A DNA stretch of 64,000 nt, from contig OZ223471.1 of the NCBI GenBank assembly GCA_965140775.1, positions 4,092,001 through 4,156,000 on the forward strand. Reading direction: 5' to 3'. The translations under genes and the position numbers were made by a program. The stretch is from UBA6244 sp965140775 (GTDB taxonomy: Bacteria > Bacteroidota > Bacteroidia > Bacteroidales > F082). The notes beneath the pieces were generated by a model. The model was not told the DNA's origin and did no database searches. It worked only from the letters and a program-made list of their open reading frames with translations. Below are positions 35,361-42,531 of this stretch, piece by piece. Within the stretch, counting starts at the first letter, position 1; each line of letters starts with the position of its first letter.

Positions 35361-36190
35361 TAATCTATCATCTTATCATACTTTGACGGAATACTGAAAG
35401 GAAAGGAAAGATCCTCGTTAATTTCGGCTTTACCAAAGTCAACCAACAAATGAATGGTACGATGGCTGTTGATGTTTATCCGTATTTTGGAGGGAAACAG
35501 CTCGCCGGCGATTTCCACATAATCGTCGTAAAACACCTGAAGGTTATTTACATTTTCTTCACCTTTTTCTTTGATGTCGATGCGGCGGATTCGGAAATTA
35601 TCGGGGTCGAGCCATATCTGTTGCACCAACACATGGGTATCTATTTCTCCCGATTTGATGTAACGCTTTATTTTCCGTCGTTCCCGGATGGTAATTTTAT
35701 ACAAATCGCCGTCCACCGACGATTTAAATTTGTTTACATCGTATTGGGTGAGGTCGTTGCCCACGAGCATGGATTGCAGCAAGTCGTAATCGATGGTGGT
35801 ATTGAGCAAGCTGTCGATCAACTCATACCTTCCGGTAAAATAGCTTTTGTTGAGCCTGTTGATAAACATGATACTATCGTTACTCAACAACACACGGGCT
35901 GCCTCGATACCCAGAGCCGGACTAAACGACATCCAGATGAGGCTATCGTTTTTGATGCGCAGTTGACCCCTCAGGTTTGTTTTTTTCCGATCCTGCTCGT
36001 ACTCCAGCGAAAATTTAGCATTTAACGTATTAAAATTGAACTGGTTTTCATTCATTTTGGCGTACAAAAAATCGAATCCATACTCCTTAAGCGATCGCCG
36101 CAAGACCTGTTTGTTGGTCTTACATCCGCTGATGGCCAGAAGCATGACAGCCAAAGAGAGCAAAAACCCTATGCGAAACCTACTATTCAT
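35360..36190 (-). CDS. DUF4292 family lipoprotein
   Basis: The protein has 276 residues. The lipoprotein signal LLSLAVMLLAISGC places the modified Cys near residue 23. The mature part resembles a LolA/LppX-like curved beta-sheet: FSLEYEQDRKKTNLRGQLRIKN and LIWMSFSPALGIEAARVLLSNDSI, typical of DUF4292. The fold suggests a carrier or folding helper at the outer membrane, but no function is shown. It overlaps the TPR gene by 8 bp and the EnvC-like gene by one base. The order TPR, DUF4292, EnvC is conserved in Bacteroidota, which hints at a joint role in envelope assembly. Confidence 0.85.
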   Translation of the reverse strand: MNSRFRIGFLLSLAVMLLAISGCKTNKQVLRRSLKEYGFDFLYAKMNENQFNFNTLNAKFSLEYEQDRKKTNLRGQLRIKNDSLIWMSFSPALGIEAARVLLSNDSIMFINRLNKSYFTGRYELIDSLLNTTIDYDLLQSMLVGNDLTQYDVNKFKSSVDGDLYKITIRERRKIKRYIKSGEIDTHVLVQQIWLDPDNFRIRRIDIKEKGEENVNNLQVFYDDYVEIAGELFPSKIRININSHRTIHLLVDFGKAEINEDLSFPFSIPSKYDKMID

Positions 36191-37910
36191 ACAACTTTTT
36201 ATCTTTTATTTTCTTTTTCAACAGGTCGGAATGTTCCGGTTTTTCGGCTGCTTTTTTCCAGAACTCGATGGCTTTCTGTTCCTTACCCAATTTAAAAAGG
36301 ATATCGCCATAATGTTCCAAAACCACACCGCTTTCGCTTCCTTTGTTGTTGTATGCTTTTTCAATCCACACCAGTGCTTCCTGATAATTTCCTTGTTGAT
36401 AAAGCACCCAAGCGTAGGTGTCGAGGTTATTGCTGTTGTATGGGTCGAGTTCAACCGACCTTTTGGCCATGGCAGCAGCTTTATCCAAGTTTTTCGACTG
36501 AAGTGAAAGATAATAGGCGTAATTGTTCAACACCAGCGCATTATCAGGATTCAATTTCAGGGCTTTATCGTAGGAAGCAAAAGCTTCTGCAAACTTATTG
36601 GTGGCATGATAGGTATCGCCGAGGGTTGAAAAAAACTGTTCCAGCAAGGCGTTGTTATTTACCACGAAATCTTTCCCTGAATTCAGGTAAGCTTCGGCTT
36701 TCACATAATCTTCAAGTTGAAAACTGGCCACTCCGGCCAAAAAATAAGGCAAGGGGTAATTGGGAAACAAGTCGACGGCCTCTTCACTGTCTTTGGCCAA
36801 CAGGGCAAAATCGTTGAGATTTAAATCGCAAAAAAGCAACTGCTCCCAAATGGGGTAACTGCCCGAGTCTTCCTGCAATATCTCCTTAAAGATGGGGCGT
36901 GCCTTGGCATATTCACCATTTTCGTAGAGCATGGTTGCATAGAACGTGTGCGAGAGGCTCTCGTCGGGATGAGCTTTCATGAGTACCTCCGACAATTCCA
37001 GGGCATGTTTTTTTTGCTGTTCCGACAAGTCGCCTTTGTAATAATTGACCAAGATATTGATTTTGGTACTTAAATCCAGTTGGGTATTGGCCAGTCCTAG
37101 TTTCAATTCCTCAAACGAACGTTCGGTATCCCCTTTTTTGTTGTAATAGTCGGCCAGAGATATGTGCACATAAGGATCGGAGGGATTGAGTTCCACAATT
37201 TTCTCATAGGCATTGACGGCCTCCTCATCCAGACCATTTTTGGCACAAAATTCGGCCATGAGGGCATAATAGCGAGGGTCTTGTGGATTGGAATCGATGA
37301 GTTTCTGAAACTCCTCCACCCCCTTTTCGGGTTCTTTAAGTTTTTCGTAAAAGCCCACTTTTTGCAATGTAAGGGCCTCGTTTATACCCACTTCCTCTTC
37401 CAGTTTGTTGTAGGCCACGATGGCTTTTCTATAATCGCCTGTATAATAATAGGCAAAAGCCAGTTCCTGAATAAAGTCGATATCGTTGGGATATTCTTCC
37501 GACAGTTTTTCGTAGCTTTTTACGTAATCATCATAATTTCCTTTGGCTTTGCACACATTGGCATACAGTACCAGGTACCACCGGTTTTGGTCGTCGAGTT
37601 CCACGGCTTTTTTTGCGGCATCCAATGCTTCATCCAGGCGATTCATTTTTTGGTAAAGTTTACCTATTTCGTACCAGGCAGCGGCATCCCGGGGATTGAT
37701 TTCGAGTGCTTCGTTGAAGAGTGCCAGGGCACCCTCTGCGTTACCCTTTGTTTTTTCCACAAGTGCCTTTCCAAACAAGTCGGCTTCCTGCAGATGTTCT
37801 TTTTCTGTGAGTTCTTTGACTTTGTTTCCCGATCGGCGGTTCTGCGAAAATCCGGTATTTGACAGAAAAAGTAAGGTGATCAGTATCAAGAACAGTGGTT
37901 GATATTTCAT
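36183..37910 (-). CDS. Periplasmic tetratricopeptide-repeat protein
   Basis: The protein has 575 residues. A signal peptide (LFLILITLLFLSNTGFSQ) is followed by a basic and glutamate-rich linker. The rest is about 14 TPR units of ~34 residues with the usual W/Y, G-Y and A-P positions, for example AAAWYEIGKLYQKMNRLDEALDAA and NALVLNNYAYYLSLQSKNLDKAA. TPR solenoids bind partner proteins. The gene is the second of the dut operon, 24 bp after dut, and overlaps the DUF4292 gene. A partner in the same operon is the simplest binding target. Confidence 0.88.
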   Translation of the reverse strand: MKYQPLFLILITLLFLSNTGFSQNRRSGNKVKELTEKEHLQEADLFGKALVEKTKGNAEGALALFNEALEINPRDAAAWYEIGKLYQKMNRLDEALDAAKKAVELDDQNRWYLVLYANVCKAKGNYDDYVKSYEKLSEEYPNDIDFIQELAFAYYYTGDYRKAIVAYNKLEEEVGINEALTLQKVGFYEKLKEPEKGVEEFQKLIDSNPQDPRYYALMAEFCAKNGLDEEAVNAYEKIVELNPSDPYVHISLADYYNKKGDTERSFEELKLGLANTQLDLSTKINILVNYYKGDLSEQQKKHALELSEVLMKAHPDESLSHTFYATMLYENGEYAKARPIFKEILQEDSGSYPIWEQLLFCDLNLNDFALLAKDSEEAVDLFPNYPLPYFLAGVASFQLEDYVKAEAYLNSGKDFVVNNNALLEQFFSTLGDTYHATNKFAEAFASYDKALKLNPDNALVLNNYAYYLSLQSKNLDKAAAMAKRSVELDPYNSNNLDTYAWVLYQQGNYQEALVWIEKAYNNKGSESGVVLEHYGDILFKLGKEQKAIEFWKKAAEKPEHSDLLKKKIKDKKLYE

Positions 37911-37934
37911 GCCCGGTGTTTGTATAAAATTCGA

Positions 37935-38369
37935 TTATTTTTTTCCTGTATGACCAAATCCGCCGGCACCCCGGTGGGTTTCTGAGAGGGAGTCTGCCAA
38001 TTCCAATTGAGCCTGCACGTGGGCGGAGATAATCATTTGAGCAATACGTTCTCCGTTTTTTATCTCAAAAGACTCGTTGGACAGATTCACCAAGATTACT
38101 TTAATTTCGCCACGATAGTCGGCATCGATGGTACCGGGCGTATTTAATACGGTAATGCCGTGTTTGGCTGCCAGTCCGCTGCGTGGGCGCACCTGAGCTT
38201 CATACCCAATGGGGAGTTCCATGTACAAACCCGTGGGAATGAGGGCTCTTTGTAAGGGGTGCAACACAACGGGTTCGTCCAGAAAGGCCCTCAAATCCAT
38301 CCCTGCGGAGGCCGGGGTTTCGTATTGAGGCAGCGCGTGTGGCGACTTATTCATCATTTTTATTTTCAT
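37935..38369 (-). CDS. dut: dUTP diphosphatase
   Basis: This hydrolyses dUTP to dUMP and pyrophosphate, protecting DNA from uracil and feeding dTMP synthesis. The protein has 144 residues, the usual size for the trimeric enzyme. All five motifs are present: AGMDLRA, PRSGLAAKHGI, NTPGTIDADYRGEI, NGERIAQMII and the P-loop-like RGAGGFGHTGK at the C-terminus. It is the first gene of a minus-strand operon with the TPR, DUF4292 and EnvC-like genes. Confidence 0.96.
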   Translation of the reverse strand: MKIKMMNKSPHALPQYETPASAGMDLRAFLDEPVVLHPLQRALIPTGLYMELPIGYEAQVRPRSGLAAKHGITVLNTPGTIDADYRGEIKVILVNLSNESFEIKNGERIAQMIISAHVQAQLELADSLSETHRGAGGFGHTGKK

Positions 38370-38410
38370 CTCTCAGCCGGATTAAGTCACTTTATATTCA
38401 AGGCAATTGG

Positions 38411-38418
38411 CAAAAATA
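38411..38418 (-). promoter_or_regulatory. Predicted -7 box of the dut operon
   Basis: On the minus strand the bases read TATTTTTG, matching TAnnTTTG, 42 bp before the dut ATG. The remainder of the 394-bp divergent spacer to mdh (38419-38712) holds nothing else I recognise. Confidence 0.5.
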
Positions 38419-38712
38419 ACTAAAAAAAAGCGGTATTCAGATGATTTATGAATATGTAACAATTTGGTGCGACAAGGCTGGGCATGAAAGGCCACGGTGA
38501 CGCACGTACAATAAGGTTGCCGCATATCATTTCTTCCCCAAAAACTGTTAAAAAGTAAATATGTATGAAAAAACCATGAACAACTTCCGAATTAATTCAA
38601 TATTTTTGTTGGTCTGAAACCTATTAATATTGAGATAATTTAGAGTACATTTTAAATAAACCGCCACGTGTTATATAACTAAAAATAACATATATAGATA
38701 CCAAAATATTAG

Positions 38713-38720
38713 TACATTTG
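38713..38720 (+). promoter_or_regulatory. -7 box of mdh, which decides its start codon
   Basis: TACATTTG matches TAnnTTTG. The upstream in-frame ATG at 38725 lies only 4 bp after it, at about the transcription start, so translation must begin at the ATG at 38764. Confidence 0.6.
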
Positions 38721-38763
38721 GCGGATGAAACTACCAAAAAAACCAAAAATAAATCCATCTATT

Positions 38764-39702
38764 ATGCAAAAAATCACTGTTATTGGAGCCGGTAACGTAG
38801 GAGCTACAGTTGCCAATGTAATTGCTCACAAAAACTTATGTAAGGAAGTTGTACTTGTTGATATCAAAGAAGGTATTGCCGAAGGTAAAGCGCTGGATAT
38901 CTGGCAGTCGGCTCCCATCAACCACTTCAACACACGTGTTACCGGTGTTACCAACGATTATCTGGCCACCAAAGGATCAGGTGTTATTGTAATTACTTCG
39001 GGTATTCCGCGTAAACCCGGCATGTCGCGCGACGACCTTATCAAAACCAACGCCGCCATTGTAAAAGACGTTACCGAGAAAGCCACCAAGTACTCACCCG
39101 ATGCCATCATCATCATTGTAAGCAACCCGTTGGATGTAATGACCTACGCCGCTTTTCTGGCTGCCAACAAGCCCGCCAGCAAAGTATTCGGCATGGCCGG
39201 AACCCTCGACACCGGACGTTACAGGGCTTTTATTGCCAATGCCCTGAATGTAGATCCCATTGATGTACACGCATTGCTCATGGGTGGTCATGGCGACACC
39301 ATGGTTCCGCTGCCACGCTACACTTCCGTAAATGGAATTCCCGTTACCGAATTGCTGGGCAAGGAAGAACTGGATAAAATTGTTGAACGTACCAAAAAAG
39401 GTGGTGGCGAGCTGGTTACCCTGATGGGAACAAGCGCCTGGTATGCTCCCGGAGCAGCTGCCGCACAAATTGTGGAAGCCATTGTGGACGACCAAAATCG
39501 CGTTTTGCCGGTTTGTGCCATGTTGAATGGTGAGTATAACCAAAAAAATGTATATTTGGGCGTGCCTTGTAAGATAGGTAAAAACGGTATCGAAGAAGTC
39601 ATTAAAATCGATCTGAACAAAGAGGAGCAAGCTTTGCTCGACATCTCTGCCAAAGCAGTGAAGGATTTGATGAAAACGCTCGACGACATGAAGTTATTCT
39701 AA
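38764..39702 (+). CDS. mdh: Malate dehydrogenase
   Basis: This NAD-dependent enzyme interconverts malate and oxaloacetate in the citric acid cycle. It has 312 residues from the ATG at 38764, the usual length. The N-terminal Rossmann motif is ITVIGAGNVGAT. Arg residues in RKPGMSRDDLIKTN, the VSNPLDVMTY loop and the catalytic HALLMGGHGDTMVPL His are all present. RKPGMSRD indicates malate rather than lactate specificity. An in-frame ATG 13 codons upstream would add a lysine-rich leader but lies at the predicted transcription start. A strong terminator follows. Confidence 0.95.
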   Translation: MQKITVIGAGNVGATVANVIAHKNLCKEVVLVDIKEGIAEGKALDIWQSAPINHFNTRVTGVTNDYLATKGSGVIVITSGIPRKPGMSRDDLIKTNAAIVKDVTEKATKYSPDAIIIIVSNPLDVMTYAAFLAANKPASKVFGMAGTLDTGRYRAFIANALNVDPIDVHALLMGGHGDTMVPLPRYTSVNGIPVTELLGKEELDKIVERTKKGGGELVTLMGTSAWYAPGAAAAQIVEAIVDDQNRVLPVCAMLNGEYNQKNVYLGVPCKIGKNGIEEVIKIDLNKEEQALLDISAKAVKDLMKTLDDMKLF

Positions 39703-39750
39703 AAATAGGTCTATTCATTGATGGTTGCGATTCTTGTATAGACTTGACGA

Positions 39751-39778
39751 ACGCCCTCTCCGGAGGGCGTTTTTTTTG
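39751..39778 (+). terminator. Rho-independent terminator of mdh
   Basis: ACGCCCTC pairs with GAGGGCGT around TCCG and is followed by a run of eight T residues. Confidence 0.88.
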
Positions 39779-39790
39779 CCCATTGATTTG

Positions 39791-39798
39791 TATATTTG
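39791..39798 (+). promoter_or_regulatory. Predicted -7 box of the sirtuin gene
   Basis: TATATTTG matches TAnnTTTG, 17 bp before the ATG at 39816. It supports this start over upstream in-frame codons. Confidence 0.5.
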
Positions 39799-39815
39799 CT
39801 CCAAACATCCGGAGA

Positions 39816-40511
39816 ATGAAAAAAATAATCGTCCTGACAGGAGCCGGCATGAGTGCCGAAAGCGGAATCAGTACCTTTCGCGACAACAATGGCCTTTGGA
39901 ATAACCACCGCGTGGAAGATGTGGCCACGCCCGAAGCCTGGGAACGAAATCCCGCGCTCGTGAATGAGTTTTACAACCAACGACGCAAACAACTCCATGA
40001 GGTGAAACCCAATGCCGGACATCTGGCCCTGGTGGAGATGGAAAAATATTTTGATGTGCAAATCATCACACAAAACGTGGACGACCTCCACGAGCGGGCC
40101 GGATCGTCGAAAGTCCTGCACCTGCACGGCGAACTCAAAAAAGTACGCAGCACTGTGGACCCACGGTTGATTTTTGAATTGGATGGCTGGGAGCTGAAAA
40201 TGGGCGACTTGTGTCCCAAGGGCAGTCAGTTGCGACCTCACATCGTTTGGTTTGGCGAAGCCGTGCCCATGATAGAGCCAGCCGCCGAACTGGCAGCACA
40301 AGCAGATATTCTTGTGGTCATCGGCACCTCCATGGCCGTATATCCCGCGGCCAGTCTGGTACATTACACGGATAGCCATATTCCGAAATACTATATCGAC
40401 CCAAAGGCATTTCCCATCCACGGCATGAACAACCTGCGCATCATCAACCAAAAAGCAGGTGTGGGAGTTCCCATATTACTCAACGAATTGCGGTCGGAAG
40501 GCATGCAGTAA
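39816..40511 (+). CDS. cobB: Sirtuin (NAD-dependent protein deacylase), lacking the zinc cysteines
   Basis: This removes acyl groups from lysines using NAD. It has 231 residues from ATG 39816. GAGMSAESGISTFRD, TQNVDDLHERAG and the catalytic LHLHGEL are intact. Tyr53 and Arg56 (FYNQRR) match the YxxR pair that lets CobB and SIRT5 accept succinyl-lysine, so desuccinylase activity is possible. The four zinc-binding cysteines are absent: the segment after LHGEL runs KKVRSTVDP to KMGDLCPKG with a single Cys. Some bacterial sirtuins of this type also lack them. It is monocistronic or shares a message with the carrier gene downstream, which has its own promoter. Confidence 0.9.
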   Translation: MKKIIVLTGAGMSAESGISTFRDNNGLWNNHRVEDVATPEAWERNPALVNEFYNQRRKQLHEVKPNAGHLALVEMEKYFDVQIITQNVDDLHERAGSSKVLHLHGELKKVRSTVDPRLIFELDGWELKMGDLCPKGSQLRPHIVWFGEAVPMIEPAAELAAQADILVVIGTSMAVYPAASLVHYTDSHIPKYYIDPKAFPIHGMNNLRIINQKAGVGVPILLNELRSEGMQ

Positions 40512-40570
40512 GTATGGGAAATCAACTTGCCAATTGTCAGGATATCTTCTGCCTGTTTCGATGGTTTCAA

Positions 40571-40578
40571 TATCTTTG
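40571..40578 (+). promoter_or_regulatory. Predicted -7 box of the YfcC-family carrier gene
   Basis: TATCTTTG matches TAnnTTTG, 24 bp before the ATG at 40603. It lies within an upward extension of the frame, arguing for the downstream start. Confidence 0.5.
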
Positions 40579-40602
40579 TCCGTTAAATTCAACCTAAGGT
40601 AC

Positions 40603-42198
40603 ATGTTTAAAAAAATACCCCATACCTACGTCATTATTTTTTCCATCATTGTTTTCTCGGCCATACTCACCTGGATTATTCCGGGAGGTGAATACAGTCG
40701 CGAAACCATTCAGGTAAACGGAATCGACCGAACCATCATCAACAAAGATTCGTTTCATTATGTGGACAGTGCCCCTCAAACATGGCAGGTATTTTCTGCC
40801 TTTTTCAAGGGTTTCACTAAGCAGGCGGGCATTATTGTGTTCATTTTGATGATTGGCGGAGCCTTTTGGATTGTCAACAGCACCAAAGCCATCGACATAG
40901 GCATCTTGTCGTTTTTGGAAAAAGCCAAAAAGCTTGAAAAATACCGGCTACTTAAAATCGTAGGGGTAAACAACCTGATTATTACGTTGGTCATGCTGGT
41001 ATTCAGTGTGTTTGGCGCGGTGTTTGGCATGAGCGAAGAAACCATCGCGTTTATCATTATCCTGGTTCCGCTCTCCATCAGCATGGGCTACGACAGCATT
41101 GTGGGAGTGAGCATGAGTTTTGTGGCGGCGGGTTTGGGATTCGCGGGAGCAGTGCTCAACCCCTTTACCATTGGCATCGCCCAGGGTATTGCCGATTTGC
41201 CTTTGTTCTCCGGTTTTGGTTACCGACTCTTTAGTTGGTTTGTCATCAATTTGGTGGGCATTACCTGGGTATTGGTGTATGCCGCCAAGGTGCGAAAAAA
41301 TCCGAAACGCTCCCCTGTGTTTGAATCAGATGCCTATTGGCGAAAGCACGTGGAGGTATCCGAAAACGAAATCAAGTACCATACACCTGCCAAAGCCTGG
41401 TGGGTATTTCTGGCCACGCTGGCGGCGCTTGTTGTTTTTTCCATTAAATACCCATACACCAGTATGCAAATTGGAAATGCTTCCGAAACCCTGATGATGA
41501 TTCCCATCGCCACAGGATTTTTTGCTTTGTTCGGGATATTGAGTTTACGCAAATCCATTCATTTTTTCATCCTCAACCTCCTCATGTTCACCATCGTATT
41601 TCTCATCATTGGTGTGATGGGCTATGGATGGTATATTGAAGAAATCGCCAGCTTGTTTTTGGCCATGGGCTTACTCTCGGGAGCGGCCATGAGCTACAAT
41701 GCCAACAAAATCACCAAGTTGTTTATCGAAGGTGCCGGAGATATTATGTCGGCGGCATTGGTGGTTGGTTTGGCCGGAGGCATTCTGGTAATTCTGGAAG
41801 ACGGACGCATCATCGACACCATCCTCAACAGCGTTTCCACCTCCATGTCGGGCATGGGGAAATTTGGCACGGTGAGCGTGATGTACGTAATTCAAAATAT
41901 GATCAACATCATTATCCCCAGTGGATCGGCCAAGGCGGCACTCACCATGCCCGTGATGGCTCCATTCTCCGATCTGGTCAACCTTTCGCGTCAAGCCACC
42001 GTGATGGCCTTTCAGTTTGGCGACGGATTTACCAACATGATTACCCCCACGTCCGGTGTACTTATTGGCGTATTGGGTGTGGCCAAAATACCCTACGATA
42101 GGTGGGTGAAATGGATTTGGCCCTTTATGGTTGTTTTGTTGTTGTTGGGTTGGTTATTGTTGATACCCACCGTGACCATGAATTTAAGTGGATTTTAG
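40603..42198 (+). CDS. YfcC/DcuC-family (ion transporter superfamily) membrane carrier
   Basis: This inner-membrane carrier has 531 residues and about 12-13 membrane helices. It starts with IPHTYVIIFSIIVFSAILTWIIPGGEY, whose P-G-G-E-Y motif after the first helix is the family hallmark. Two glycine-rich half-repeats, GGAFWIVNSTKAIDIGI (~85) and a later GLAGGILVILEDGRII (~385), are followed by NMINIIIPSGSAKAALTMP and TNMITPTSGVL, the re-entrant loop regions. Members are annotated as C4-dicarboxylate or basic amino-acid carriers; the substrate is not clear. The ATG at 40603 is chosen from the promoter box and the first membrane helix. Confidence 0.85.
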   Translation: MFKKIPHTYVIIFSIIVFSAILTWIIPGGEYSRETIQVNGIDRTIINKDSFHYVDSAPQTWQVFSAFFKGFTKQAGIIVFILMIGGAFWIVNSTKAIDIGILSFLEKAKKLEKYRLLKIVGVNNLIITLVMLVFSVFGAVFGMSEETIAFIIILVPLSISMGYDSIVGVSMSFVAAGLGFAGAVLNPFTIGIAQGIADLPLFSGFGYRLFSWFVINLVGITWVLVYAAKVRKNPKRSPVFESDAYWRKHVEVSENEIKYHTPAKAWWVFLATLAALVVFSIKYPYTSMQIGNASETLMMIPIATGFFALFGILSLRKSIHFFILNLLMFTIVFLIIGVMGYGWYIEEIASLFLAMGLLSGAAMSYNANKITKLFIEGAGDIMSAALVVGLAGGILVILEDGRIIDTILNSVSTSMSGMGKFGTVSVMYVIQNMINIIIPSGSAKAALTMPVMAPFSDLVNLSRQATVMAFQFGDGFTNMITPTSGVLIGVLGVAKIPYDRWVKWIWPFMVVLLLLGWLLLIPTVTMNLSGF

Positions 42199-42379
42199 CA
42201 AGTGGCCGGGCCGGGCTTCATGTCCGACAACAAAATTCTGTCGAACCTAATGCCCGGGCAGTCGTACCTCATGGGTATAAAGCTAAACCTCTCAACACCA
42301 ATACTAACGCCACTTCCTGCTCTTTTTGTTAGACACACTCTAAATTAGGTAGTGCTTAGGCAATTAAGATTTAATTTAC

Positions 42380-42387
42380 TACATTTG
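42380..42387 (+). promoter_or_regulatory. Predicted -7 box of the EF-G paralogue
   Basis: TACATTTG matches TAnnTTTG. It lies 144 bp before the ATG at 42532 and so predicts a long 5' leader. The part of the spacer upstream of it (42199-42379) has no clear terminator for the carrier gene and no gene. Confidence 0.5.
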
Positions 42388-42390
42388 CCC

Positions 42391-42492
42391 TCTTGTTTAA
42401 AATCGGCTTGCAGTTTAACAAGCTGTTATTGAGGTTCATTCGCAAAAATAACTATACTGAATAATCTTCCTTAATTAGCGAATAGTCCTCAA
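42391..42492 (+). promoter_or_regulatory. Structured 5' leader of the EF-G paralogue
   Basis: Two hairpins can form in the predicted leader. The first pairs CTTGTTTAAA (42391-42400) with TTTAACAAG (42413-42421) with one bulged base. The second pairs TTGAGG (42429-42434) with CCTCAA (42487-42492) and ATTCGC (42438-42443) with GCGAAT (42478-42483), with a 3x3 internal loop between the two stems. Neither has a T-run. The function is inferred only. Confidence 0.45.
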
Positions 42493-42531
42493 GTATTTTA
42501 ATAGTTACAAACATATTAATATAATAAAAGG

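Noticed and set aside
38440..38540. Possible tRNA or small structured RNA in the mdh-dut spacer
   Set aside because: No cloverleaf, no TTCGA arm and no CCA-type end could be found by eye.
38725..38763. Upstream ATG extending malate dehydrogenase by 13 residues
   Set aside because: It lies 4 bp after a perfect -7 box, at about the transcript start, and the extension is not part of the family.
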